From the NCBI GenBank assembly GCA_029339505.1, contig JAQISU010000081.1, positions 17,522,001 to 17,586,000 of the forward strand: a stretch of 64,000 nucleotides of DNA. The letters run 5' to 3'. The notes under the pieces were generated by a model. The model had not been told where the DNA came from. It worked only from the letters and a program-made list of their open reading frames with translations, and did no database searches. The stretch is from Unio delphinus (lineage: Eukaryota > Mollusca > Bivalvia > Unionida > Unionidae). This document shows, in pieces, positions 9,869 through 21,830 of this stretch (position 1 is its first letter; each line of letters opens with the position of its first letter). Made by a program: the position numbers and the translations under genes.

Positions 9869-11149
9869 TAGGGCTGTCAAAAACTACGGAAAACTTACCC
9901 GGGTACCCGTTGCGCCATTTAACGGGTACCTGGGTACTCATTAGAACATGAAAGACATGTACAACCCTTGAGCAACAAATTTTGTTTCCACTAAATTATG
10001 TGCTATGCGTAAATGTATATGGAAAACACCTTTTTAGTATATCCACCTTCAAAAAATCTCGTTTATATTAACATTCCATTAATCCTACAGACCATATTTT
10101 AGAAAAGACAGCTTTACGTAACTACAATATATGGGTACGCTTGTCCGTGGACTTGTACTTTCCTACAGTAACATGTTCTCTTTATAGCAAACCTTGTTCC
10201 ACTTTCCCTCGAATTCTATTTATAGCATCTGTATGGTTTAGTGAGGTGAGAATATACTATATTTATTTATGTGGCTATCATATAATATGTCCAAATTATA
10301 TGTACAACAACTTTTGGAAATTTGCATATTGTCGATATCACATGTAACCGCTCCGGTGGCCTAGTGGTTAGAGCGTCCGCCCCAGAAGTGGGAGGTCGTG
10401 GGTTCGATCCCCGGCAGAGTCATACCAAAGACTTACAAAATGGTAGTAACAGCTGCCTCGCTTGACGTTCAGCATTAAGAGGTTAGTGTTAGGACTGGTC
10501 GGCCTGGTGTCAGGATAATGTGACTGGGCGGGACATCATGCTACATGTCTGCGGCATGATGCCCCAGTGGTAGACATCACTATAAACTGCCTCACTGCAG
10601 ACATCGTAGCGATATGACTGAAAAATTGTTAAAGCTACGTTAAAAATCCTAAACAAACAAAATCGATATCACGTGACTGTATGACCTAGGTTGCGAGATT
10701 TGTATAAGTTACGTGATTAGGAATGCAAATAGCCAGATCTGGGACAAATATCAGGAATGATGTACTTTCATCTTGTCTCTGAGCAGATTAATGTCATAAC
10801 AAATGCTAAGCTCACGATTTTTGAGAAAATAAATCAAATTCCTATCGATTTCATGCTGGTATATCTTGATGAAAGATCGTTCAAGTTTGCTGGGCCGGCA
10901 TGTAAGCTGCTACCCATGCTGACATCAAATGGTGTCGGCGAATTCCAACTTTTTGATAGGAAATGCGCTCTAACCCTACAGCCCAACATGAATGTCCAAA
11001 TATCAAAAATGGGGTGGCATGGTCAGAGGAAACTCGAACTACCAAGACCAGTGTGCTGCTGATGATATATGATATTCTGATAGTGTTGTCGTCATTAATT
11101 TTCAATGCCCAGGTTTATCGCTAAGGTCGGGTACCCTTTGACAGCCCTA
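9869..11149. mobile_element. non-autonomous hAT element, 1281 bp, perfect 8-bp TSD
   Basis: It starts TAGGGCTGTCAAA and ends TTTGACAGCCCTA, perfect 13-bp inverted repeats. The octamer TTCACAAA flanks it on both sides (9861-9868 and 11150-11157). Subterminal GGGTACCCG repeats occur near both ends. The interior has no recognisable transposase. A tRNA-derived SINE sits inside at 10345-10662, so the SINE inserted after, or into an ancestor of, this copy. Confidence 0.9.
10345..10662 (+). mobile_element. tRNA-derived SINE, family B, full length, nested in a hAT element
   Basis: The head contains an RNA polymerase III A box (TGGCCTAGTGGTTAGAGC) and B box (GGTTCGATCCC) with tRNA-like spacing. The 3' side of the tRNA-like part does not close with the 5' end, so it is not a tRNA gene. 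A ~230-bp body follows, with GGTTAGTGTTAGGACTGGTC and CACTGCAGACATCGTAGCGA. The tail is GTTAAAAATCCTAAACAAAC. The flanks TCGATATCACATG (10332) and TCGATATCACGTG (10663) form a 13-bp duplication with one mismatch. Partial copies of the body lie at 12131-12297, 47980-48115 and 48228-48470. Confidence 0.88.
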
Positions 11150-11746
11150 TTCACAAACTTGCTTTTTTTCCCTCTAAATTGCATACAATTATGCAAATGA
11201 GATGCACAGAATCCTAGCATATTGGAATACAATCTTTGGCAATGAGCAATACAGTAGTTCCCCTCATCCTCCCCCACCCCCCACTTTTAAACGAAAATAT
11301 TAAAAGATATTAAGTTCTTGAAGTATGATGCTTTCTTACTATGTACATTATATATACTTCTCATGAAAAATGTATTCCCCTATAGAAAGGCTACCTGTCT
11401 TACAAGTGCCACTTTCCAGGTGCAGAAGGGGTGACTATAAGAGGACCACTATATTGTAAAACAAAATGATTTAGCATAAAATACTGTTGCAGAAAAGGTA
11501 TCATTTTTCGAAAATGTCAATGACCTAGGATGTTATAATTTCTGATGCCAATGACATTAAATAATATTCAAAAGCAAGACAAAAAAAATACCTTATGCAT
11601 ATCAAAATATTTCTCAGTTGGTATAAAACCTAACACTTTGAAATGTAAAAAAAAATATAAGTCACCAAAAAGGTTGACATTAAATTAAAATTTCAAATTA
11701 ATTAAATTAATTTCAAGAGTACTTAAACTACTTTCATTCAGAAATA

Positions 11747-11820
11747 ACAAGACATCACCACATTAACAAGATATCACCACATTAACAAGACATCACCACA
11801 TTAACAAGACATCACCACAA
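11747..11820. repeat. 18-bp tandem repeat, about four units
   Basis: The unit ACATTAACAAGACATCACC is repeated about four times with a single change (GATATC for GACATC). It is a simple intronic minisatellite. Confidence 0.85.
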
Positions 11821-12088
11821 CTGAGCTGGAGAAAAGAGTATGACCATTTGATTGCACACATGGTACCATATTCATTCAAGACCACCTAAATCTTGGGAAT
11901 GATATGTGTGTGTAAAGGTTTTTGGCAATCCATCAAACAGTCCAGGAGGAATAATAGTGATAAACTTTTGCTGATTGACTGACAGCAGACATCAAATATA
12001 CTTCTTCTGATTAATGACAAGCACAGCTAACAAGCAGTTTCAATAAATTAGTTCAGAATTTTTGCTAGTGTCCGTGAGCTGATAAATA

Positions 12089-12093
<5 letters not shown>

Positions 12094-12120
<27 letters not shown>
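12094..12120. repeat. (GT)n microsatellite
   Basis: An uninterrupted TG dinucleotide tract of about 27 bases. Confidence 0.95.
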
Positions 12121-12130
12121 ACAAGAGATC

Positions 12131-12297
12131 TGGATTTTTAACATAGTTTTTAAAAAATCACATGATGTCCTACCCAGTCACATTATAATGACACGAGCCT
12201 AACCAGTCCTAACACTAACCTTTTGGCACTGAATGCCAAGTGAAGCAGCTGAGTGTCGTTTTTAAGACATCTTCGGTATGACTCTGCTGGAGATATA
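12131..12297 (-). mobile_element. SINE family B, internally deleted fragment
   Basis: On the minus strand it matches the B-box end (GATCTCCAGCAGAGTCATACC in altered form), the GGTTAGTGTTAGGACTGG body and the tail start of the SINE at 10345. The middle of the 3' body is missing and the tRNA A box is absent. Confidence 0.65.
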
Positions 12298-13372
12298 TCA
12301 ATGAACATGCATGATTCAACCATATATGAAGACATTCTACTGAGACAGAAACTATGGGGAATATATGTAATACACAAGGATTGTTTCATTGTGTCATTTC
12401 ATTTAAATACATGTTTTTTGACAAATGAGATATTTTACAGTTAATGTAATTCAGCTACATTGAGTAAACTATATGTAGAAACAGGGGCCTCCTTTCTTTT
12501 TGTCAGAGATGGCAAGCAATGTTTTTCAAAAAACAACTGTGTTCATATGTGAGTGATGACCCCAAAATTAAAATGTAAAGTGCAAAGATCAAACTTTTCA
12601 ATAACTGTGTAATAGTTTTGAAAGGAAACCATATGAACTCTACCTATTGTTCATAGCATTATGTCAAAATTTGATACTAGTTCAGGGTTGCATCTAGGAT
12701 TTGATAAATGTGGGTACTTGCCCCCACTGGATCTGAAAGAAGAAAAAAGGGAGGAGGGAGGGGCTTCCAATATGGTGTAAAAAAAAACTCAAACTCAATT
12801 CCAAAAGAGCAATAGCAAGTATAATAAGTGCATTAAATGCATATCATGTCTTCTGTATATTATAATATAACACTTAAAAATCAAATCAAAGTCTTATGTT
12901 TTCTAATAACAATATTCTATCTACACAATAACTATTAAAGAATCAAACCATAGACTACTAATAGGGTCACTCCTCTGGCCAATCTTAAAAAAAACAGTAT
13001 CATATACTTTCTGCGTGTCACATGCTCAATTCTGATTGATTACAAATCCATACTAAGAATGATCAGAAGAACACATATTTTCCTTTCATGGATGACAAAA
13101 TATAATTTTTAAGGAAAAGTCCAAAGCTCAAAATGAATTTGGGAAAGTATATATAGTTTCTATTACAGTCAACTCTTAACTGGAACATATATACTCTGCA
13201 TTCAGACTGACTGTAATTGTGACTGCATTATTCTTCAAATATGATCACTATTTCCTAAACAGCCTCCTGTCCTTCCTCATCCTCCACTCTACAAATGCCT
13301 TGTTAAAGTTGAAATCTCTCAGAGGAGGTACTTCAATTGAAATCATAACGAGTCTGTTGAGAACCCTTTCTT
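12298..13372 (-). other. EIF3B intron, no recognised element
   Basis: AT-rich non-coding sequence. No terminal repeats or SINE boxes were found. Confidence 0.5.
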
Positions 13373-13679
13373 CTAGATGGCTTCTTCCAACAGTTTTTTT
13401 TCAAGAGGAATCTCCTTTTCTTCCAAGAACTGGACAACTTCATTGAAAAGAACTTCAGCAGTGTGATTGGCCTTCCACTGACACATTACCAAGAAAACGA
13501 GTTGTAGAAACAAACATGGTTGGTTCAATGATTCTGGAATAAATGACAGGCTTCTTGGCATTTGAAATCTCTGTACTCTCATCAATTAAGATGCTAATGA
13601 ATGGACTAGATCGTACTTTCTGCATTAACTCAGATTCTATCACTGTTGCTATGCAATCCTGGAAAAAAATAATGCTCAA
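13373..13679 (-). pseudogene. hAT-like transposase fragment (catalytic-region start)
   Basis: The minus strand reads FQDCIATVIESELMQKVRSS, PFISILIDESTEISNAKK and PVIYSRIIEPT in one frame. After a frameshift it reads AEVLFNEVVQFLEEKEIPLE. The F-x-I-x-IDE(S/T)T-x-x pattern followed by an L-x-x-KxIP(L/M)-K block is characteristic of hAT-derived transposases related to ZNF862/DUF4371 proteins; the Asp of IDEST would be the first catalytic Asp. No intact ORF, termini or duplication were found, so this is an old orphan fragment in the intron. Confidence 0.6.
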
Positions 13680-13901
13680 TGATAAATCAATGTGTAAAAG
13701 TATTTTATTACTAATTAAGTATTTGTGAAATGTAAAACAAATATCTTTTTAAAAAACGAAAGTAAAATGACCAAAATTTGATGCAAATTGTGCAAGAACC
13801 TTAACCTAAGACCATGAAGTTTCTAAGATGTTGCTTTGAGATAATTCGTTCGTTTTAAGAAATCCCACCAAGGTGTTTAAATGGTAAACTAATATGACAC
13901 T

Positions 13902-13904
<3 letters not shown>

Positions 13905-13962
<58 letters not shown>
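13905..13962. repeat. (CT)n microsatellite
   Basis: An uninterrupted CT tract of about 58 bases, a likely length polymorphism. Confidence 0.97.
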
Positions 13963-13963
<1 letters not shown>

Positions 13964-14913
13964 ATTAAAGTCATTTAATTATAGTAATGAAGGAAGTGAT
14001 TATGCCTGTCTCAGTGTCTGTATACGATGTAAAAACAAAAAACGTTGATATTATATACATCATCAGTTGGTCAATACATGTGCACAGTTGTGATATAAGC
14101 AGACCAGGGTCAATGTTATTTGCTGCAATGATCATCAGAGTGAATAAATAATAACTTATTTACTAAAGCAATATATAAGTTTCTAGCGGTAGGATTTGAT
14201 TTGTCTGAATACAACTATATCGCAATGTCGACAGCAACTCAATACATGCTCAGGAAATTATTGAAACAACAACGACTATCATTTCAAAGACACGAAAACT
14301 CGTTACAGTGATACTTTAATGTGACCTGTATAGACAAGAAAGAATTTAAGGAAAAAAGAAAAACTCTATCTACCATTAAAAATTGATAGGAACTTGGAAG
14401 TTATGACGATGAGCTAACGAATGCAATTTCAATGGCCGATCACGAAGCTAGGTGCTATTTATAGTAACACATGGATTCCTCAAGATATGTACTGATCATA
14501 ACCTATGTTTTGGTTGCTTGATAGTATACACCATTTTTCCATCTAAATTTGAATAGAAAAAAATTAAAATAAAATTAAATAACTTACCTCAAGGTCCTCT
14601 AATTCCTGTCCCGCCAAACCTCTGTATCAAGCGTGCTCTACTGACCTTTCTTATTAACCAATCAGAATTGAGCATTTGACACATAGAAATACATGATGTA
14701 TTTACAACTATGCAAGTACAACATATTCGCAGAGAGTGACAACCGAAAATTTTACACCAAATTTATTTTAAAAAATAGCGCGTTATTTTTTGCGCGATTT
14801 TGCCCGCATAGGAATACAAATCTTGTGGGAAATCTTAAATTTTGGGGGGGATTTGCACATCCTAGATACAACCCTGCTAGTCCATGTAGTGCTTCAACAG
14901 TTGTTGTGGTGGT
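13963..14913 (-). other. EIF3B intron, no recognised element
   Basis: Non-coding sequence. Short open frames here overlap the following SINE or lack similarity to anything I recognise. Confidence 0.5.
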
Positions 14914-15130
14914 GGGTTTTAACATCATTTTTCAGCAAAACACAGGCTATATATGGCAGCCAGTATTCATGGTGGAGGAAACCATCGGAAAGAACCACCA
15001 ACCCATGAGAAGCTATTGGCAAGCTTTCTCACATACCCACATTGGCCGAATCTGAGACTCAAACCCATGCAGACAGGTGAGATGGCAGTGATCAGTAACG
15101 GATAGCACTTTAGACCACACGGCCACTCAT
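14914..15130 (-). mobile_element. tRNA-derived SINE, family A (minus orientation), diverged
   Basis: It shares the tail (GTTTTAACATCATTTTTCAGC on the plus strand), the body with TTTCTCACATACCCACATTG, and the tRNA-like head (GACCACACGGCCACTC) with the copy at 7821-8052. The outermost head bases are missing or changed. Confidence 0.75.
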
Positions 15131-15618
15131 GAAATCGAAGTACAGCATTCTAAATCAAACACTGGCATAAAACCTTCGATTCTAAAGAAAATTTATCCGG
15201 ATGTAGGACTTTTTAATGTAAAGCCTCATCCCATATTTTCTTTTAGTCAAGTTCTTCAAATGCTCTTGAGCAGAAAGAAAACTCGATGGTCAGGTGGCAA
15301 GTCAAATAGGGTCCACAAGTCCATAAAACTTGTCTTCCATAACAACCTTCGTCTTCTTAATGAAAAGAATATTTCAATCCATAAACTTCTTTAAAGTTCC
15401 AAACAGAACTAAATTGTATTATTGTTGTGAGGCAACGTGACTAAATGGGACATTATGTTAAAGGACGGATGGACATGGGTAACAATGGGGGAGGGGAAAG
15501 TAAGGATCTGCTCTAGTTCAGACTGGTTTTGTTTTTAAAAAATCTTAGTTGCAGTTCTGTAAAAACTTCAATAAGATCCATATGTAATGTAAAATGTACA
15601 AATGTGAACAGTACTTAC

Positions 15619-15665
15619 TTTATAGCCAATATCCTCAAACTCTTATTTTCCAACAATCGGAATGT
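15619..15665 (-). CDS. EIF3B: EIF3B 47-nt micro-exon (8th exon seen)
   Basis: A TACTTTTTCAG acceptor precedes it and a GTAAGT donor follows. It enters in phase 0 and leaves in phase 2, encoding TFRLLENKSLRILAIK with the last Lys completed by the exon at 8152-8389. This aligns with the eIF3b segment that follows L-S-(V/I)-YET and precedes DFSW, where other animals have a similar LL--KSLKI stretch. Skipping it would shift the frame. It lies between a 25.1-kb intron and a 7.2-kb intron. It was identified by phase and alignment only. Confidence 0.88.
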
Positions 15666-15754
15666 CTGAAAAAGTAGACAAAAATAGCATTATGGTTTTT
15701 TTAAACTATTGTTATGCACTTTACAAAACTTATAATTTCAATCAGATAAAAAAA

Positions 15755-15960
15755 AAATTACATCAGTCCCAGATGTATAGTTGAAAATTATAATATTTAC
15801 GTAAATACTTCTCACCATTATTCTTTACCAAAATATATACATTAGCCCCAGATGTATAGTTGAAAGTTAAAACGACATTATGCAAGAAATACTTTTTACC
15901 ATTATTCTTTACCAAAATAAATACATCAACCCAAGATGTGTCGTTGAAAATCGTATCAAT
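15755..15960. repeat. ~75-bp tandem repeat, nearly three units
   Basis: The block CCAGATGTATAGTTGAAA ... CACCATTATTCTTTACCAAA recurs at about 15770, 15848 and 15930 with small changes. It lies about 90 bp upstream (sense direction) of the 47-nt exon's acceptor. Confidence 0.85.
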
Positions 15961-16651
15961 AATTTCACAAGACAAAAAAAATATCAATGTTGAAATATAA
16001 TGACTTCATATTTTATATTTAAATATCTTAAGAAACACATATTAATAACATAAGAGATTGGTCAAAATAATTTTCCTCAAGAGTCCAATTGGTCATATCA
16101 ACTTTTAGAAAAATAATCTCAATACCATTATTATCCTAAATATTGACCTACATGACCATATGAATGAATATGATAACACAATGCACCCACATACAGCATG
16201 GGATATATATAAATAGCAGCGTATGAAAAAACTTCAAGCAAAAAAAAGTTCAAAATGACTTGGCCAAAATATTAACATTTTAAACCTTGATTGATTTCCA
16301 GTGCCCGACCTTCTGCAGTATGATGTGTAATGTGTACAGAATTGAATTAGCAAATTTACAATGATTCAGACGCACAGTATATAAAATGCAGATGCAAACC
16401 TCGATCATTTTTGCCTGAGAAAGCAAGTTCCAATCATCATCATCACTATCTGCACAAAATTATATTTACATCATGCCATAGCAATCAATTAATAACCATG
16501 TATAAGGACACATGTTCCAAGAACGATTACTTCAAAACACCAAACTTTTTTATTTAATGGGAAGCAGAAACATTTGCTAAATAAATTGTGCATGAATCTC
16601 ATCTAATGTCAAGTCTTGTGCTCCAAATGAAGAGCAAAGTTTATTATAATC

Positions 16652-16952
16652 CAGACCTGCCAACATTTAAGAAATCAAAACCAGGAAAAGCACCATTAAA
16701 AATCAGGAGGGAGGGTAAAAATCAGATAAAGTGTTTATATCATGATCATGTCTAGTTTTGTTATTTCGTTTCCTTTATTTGTCCTTTGGTGCCAAGAATA
16801 GCTTCCAGGGTTGATGCTGACAGGTTGGCTCGTTGACTAGTTCTAAATCTACTTTCAATTTATCTGACAGGCTGGCTGTTTGATTAGTTCTGTTTTTTCC
16901 TGACCATTGAGATTGCTCTCTCCCAATTTTTTCAGTAGGGTTGGCAGGTTTA
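16652..16952. mobile_element. 301-bp MITE of the short-TIR hAT-like group, 6-bp TSD
   Basis: It starts CAGACCTGCCAAC and ends GTTGGCAGGTTTA. The hexamer ATAATC flanks it at 16646-16651 and 16953-16958. The start is identical to that of the 1.45-kb hAT element at 5637-7085. The interior is non-coding. It interrupts a diverged copy of the array module, so it postdates that copy. Confidence 0.8.
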
Positions 16953-19900
16953 ATAATCATTGTAGATTACAAAATATCAGTGAAGTCTGAATCTACTTTC
17001 AATTTGTCTGACCTGAAATGTATCTATTAATTCAAAATTGATTTGCTGTCGAGTCACTGACAAAAGATCTAATGGTAGCAAGAAATGCAAGTTATCTTAC
17101 CATTATTCACAAAATGTAATTTCTGTGATTCAACAACAGCAGACAAAAACTAATGTTTAACTGAACAATAACCTGTAAACTGTTGAACTGACATTGATAA
17201 CACAAAATGTCCCCACTATATCCAAATGTGTATATATAAAAAAAAAATCTTCTAGCAAGGGGAATAACCCATCACTTCAACATAAGCAAGTTGAAATGAC
17301 CTCATTCAAGATGCAAACAATATTAAATCATCAAAACTTAATTCCATTGTCGGTCCATTCTAGAATTAAAAAAGAAACATTGTGCATATTAAAATTAAAC
17401 AAAAATAAACTGGAAAATTTGCAGTGATTCAGATGCATAGAGTACATAAAATGCGGACATAGGCCTCAATCATATTTGTCAGAGAGGGCAAGTTCCAATC
17501 ATCATTATCACTATCTGCAGTATTCTCTGTTAAGCTCTGTTATAAATGATTAATTTATCTCATGATTATCTGTACAAAATCAACCAGATGCAAGATTGCT
17601 TCATTAGTATGCATGGAGTTTGGTCATTATCGAACTAATCCAAACCTGAATGATCACACTGATCACAATATTCCAAGTCAGCTCAAAATTGCAAAAGCGA
17701 TATGGACTCCTGAGAGCTAACTAATAACTGAATATTGATGTTTGCATGATGAATGCAGCGCCACACCATAAGCTCACTTGGTCTTATTGAAAAATCAGGT
17801 AAAAACGAATCTGAAAATGATGTCAGCTAAAATACTAACAAATACTGTCAAATTTCATTTCCATTCTGTCAGTCTTTCCAGAGATGAAACATGGTATATT
17901 TGCAATGTAAGAAGAATCAGACATGCGCAAATTTGCAGTGATTCTGATGTACAAATTAGATGAGATGGAAATGCAGGCCAGTTCCAATTACCATTATCCT
18001 TATCTTCATAATTCCCTGATAATTCTGAGATGAACATCTAATGATTGTACATATTGTTATACAGATGCAATTAAATAAATTAAATCATTAAATAAACACG
18101 AGGCTCGGTTATTATTAAACTCATCCAGACCCCAATGATCCAGCCATATATTCCAAGTTTGATTGAAAAATGATGAAACATAAGTCTAGAGTGGCAACAA
18201 ATAAATGCTGACGGATGTCACATGTGAGACTGCACAAGACAGATACAGGCTGTATCATAGGTACACTTGGCATTACACAAAGGGTAAGTTAAAACACATA
18301 GAAAAGGACCTCAGCCAAAATTCAACAAAGTATTTAACAGCGTATAAACACTGAATTAACTGGACACTGAATTAACTGGACAATGACTTAAACATGCAAC
18401 TTGGATCGACATAAATAACAAAGTATGTCTCAAATATACCCATGATGCAAATTATATCCACAAAAAGCATTTTTAAAAAAATCTTCCAGTAAAGGCAAAA
18501 AATCCATTTACAGAGCACAAGAAAGTTGAAAATGATGAAAAGAATACAAAATAATTAGACCTTATTTACATTCTCTCAGTCTACGGTTTAAAAGAAACAG
18601 CATTTTTTAAATGTATACTAATTTACAGACAATGACAAATTTACAGTGATTCAGATGCACCGAGTACATAAGATGCGGACGCAAGCCTCAATCATTTTTG
18701 TCAGAGAGGGCAAGTTCCAATCATCATTATCACTATTGAAAGTATTCTTTGATAATTCTGTTATGAATGATTGATGTATCTCATGATTACCTCTACCAAG
18801 TACAATACTTAAGCCCCATTAGTATGCACAGAGTTTGGTCATTATCAAACTCATCCAGACCTTATTGATCCAACATATTCCAAATCTGGTTGAAATGAAA
18901 TTAGATTCAGGATGGGTAAAAAAATAATTGTTGATGGATGTCGTGTGACATCACACATGATGGATGCCAACAATGCCAAACGCTTACCTGACCTAATGAA
19001 AAGACCAGGTGAAAACGGCCTCGGCCAAAATATTAGTCAAATTTCATTTCCATTCTGTTGGTCTTTCCCCAAGTTGAAAAGAAACATAGAATATGTGCAA
19101 TGAGTGCAGAATTAGACAATGACAAATTTACAGTGATTCAGACGCACTGAGTACATAAAATGCGGACACAAGCCTCAATCATTTTTGTCAGAGAGGGCAA
19201 GTTCCAATCATCAGTATCAATATTGGCATGGCAACACATTAAGTTTACACAATGCAAAGGCAATTATAGTAAAAACATTGTCAAAAATGGATGTTTTCTA
19301 TGTACAAATATTTAAAATACCAAACTTTACTTTTCAAAGGGTAATGGAGGCATTGTTTAATTGTGCAAGAAGTGCCTGCTCTGGTGTCATGTTTTATTAT
19401 AACCACCAGATCAAGAAATAATGTGAAGTCTGAATTTACTTTTATTATTTTTCATACTTGAAATGTGTCCATAAATTCATTAAAAAAACTCATTTGCAGT
19501 TGAAAGACATGAACAAGCCATTGACAAAAGGTCTAATCACGGTAAATGTTTACAGGCCATCGTAACTATTATAATAAATGCAAACTAATTTCTCCAAGAT
19601 TCACCCAAAAAAATTATAAGATTGTTATTCACAAAAAGTAATTTCCCTGTGATTCAATACTCAAACTAATGAAGTATTTAACAAAAACAATGAAGTGATA
19701 GTAATTTTTGAACCGGACATTGACCTAAACATTAAACTATTAAACTGACATCAACAACACAGCATGTCTCAAACATATTCATGTTGGGAAATATATCCAC
19801 AAATTGGGTATTAAACATTCCAGCAATGGCAATAAACCATTAATTTTTTTAAAAACACACAAGAAAGTTAAAAACTGAATGCATTCAAGATGTTAACAAC

Positions 19901-21830
19901 ACAAAAGAATCAAATTTTATTTCCATTCTGGTCAGTCTTTCTAGAGTTAAAAAGAAACATTATTTATAAAATGTGTACAGACTTAAAGACAATGGCAAAT
20001 TTACAGTGATTCAGATGCATTGAGTACATAAAATGCGGACACAAGCCTCAATCATTTTTGTCAGAGAGGGCAAGTTCCAATCATCAATATCACAAACTAC
20101 ACTATTCATTGATAATTATGTTATGAATGATTGATGTATCTCATGATTATCTGTACTAAGTACAATAACATCAGCCTCATTAGTATGCACAGAGTCTCGT
20201 CATTATCAAATTCATCCAGACCTTATTGATCCAACATTATATTCCAAATTTGGTTGAAATGAAATCTGATTAAGGAGGGGTAAAAAAAATAATTGTTGAT
20301 GGATGTCATTTGACATCACACATGATGGATGCCAACAATGCCAAAAGCTCACCTGGTCTAATGAAAAGACCAGGTAAAAACAGGGCCTTAGCCAAAATAC
20401 TTATAAGAGTCAAATTTGATTTCCAATCTGTCGATCTTTCCCCAAATTGAAAAGAAGCATAAAATACATGCAATGTGTGCAGAATTAGACAATGACAAAT
20501 TTATTAGACTGACAAATTTACAGTGATTCAGACGCAATTGAGTACATAAAATGCGGACACATGCCTCAGTCATTTTTGTCAGAGAGGGCAAGTTCCAATC
20601 ATCAGTATCACTATTGGCATGGCAACACATTAAGTTTACACAATGCAAAGGCAATTATAGTAAAAACATTGTTAAGTGGATGTTTTCTATGTATGAATAC
20701 TTCAAAATGGCATACTTCTCTTTTCAAAGGGTAAAACTGGAGGCATTGCTTAAGTGGGAAGAAGCGCCTGCTGGTGTCAAGTTTTATTATAACCACCAGA
20801 TTAAGAAACAATGTGAAGTCTGACTTTACTTTTATTATTTTTTTTCTACTTGAAATGTGTCCATCAATTCATTAAAAAGCTCATTTGCATTTGGAAGACA
20901 AGAACACAGCCACTGACAAAAGGTCTAATCATGGTAAATGTTTACAGGTCATTATAACTATTATTATGCGCAAACTAATTTCTCAGAGATTCACCCCAAA
21001 AAATTATAAGATTGTTATTCACAAAAAGTAATTTCCCTGTGATTCAATACTCAAAACTAATGAAGTATTTAACAAAAAAAATGCAGTGATAGTAATTTTT
21101 TAACGGGACACTGACCAAAACATTAAACTATTTGACTGACATCAACAACACAGTATGTTTCAAACATATCCATGCTGAGAAATATATTAACAAAACAGGT
21201 ATAAGAAAATCCATAAATTTTTAAAAACACAAGAAAGTTAAAAAATGACTGCATTCAACATGTGAACAACACTAAAGAATCAAATTTTATTTCCATTTTG
21301 TCAGTCTTTCTAGAGTTGAAAAGAAACACGTCATTTATAAAATGTGTACAGACTTAAAGACAATGGCAAATTTACAGTGATTCAGATGCATTGAGTACAT
21401 AAAATGCGGACACGAGCCTCGATCATTTTTGTCAGAGAGGGCAAGTTCCAATCATCAGTATCACTATTAGCACTATACTCTGACAATTCAGTTACAAGCG
21501 ATTGAGGTATTTCATGATTATCTCTAAGTACAATACATCAATCATATGCAAGATCACTTCATTAGTATGCATGGAGCTTGCTCTTTATTTAACTTCCCCA
21601 GACCATAATAATCTCACCATATATATATCTGACTTCCCCAGACCATAATCTTCTCACCATACATGTCAAGACTACTCAAAATTGGACAAAAGATACGGAC
21701 TCCTAAGTGGTAACAAATAATTGCTGGTTGATGTTGCATGATTTATGTAGGGACATATCATGAGCACACTTGGTCTTATTGAAAGAGCAGGTTAAAAAAA
21801 AAAAAAAAAAAAAGTTTAAAATGAAATCGG

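Larger units (their letters stand above)
8784..11275. repeat. dispersed direct duplication around transposon insertions
   Basis: The segment at about 8784-8900 (GTGATCATTAATAAAAACTG, then CAATGAGCAATACAGTAGTT) reappears in two separated pieces: about 9725-9795 (first half) and about 11228-11275 (second half). The second copy looks split by later insertions, including the hAT element at 9869-11149. The intervening elements are annotated separately. Confidence 0.6.

Noticed and set aside
10345..10425. tRNA gene
   Set aside because: A and B boxes are present, but the 3' side does not pair with the 5' end, and a body, tail and target duplication follow, so it is a SINE head.
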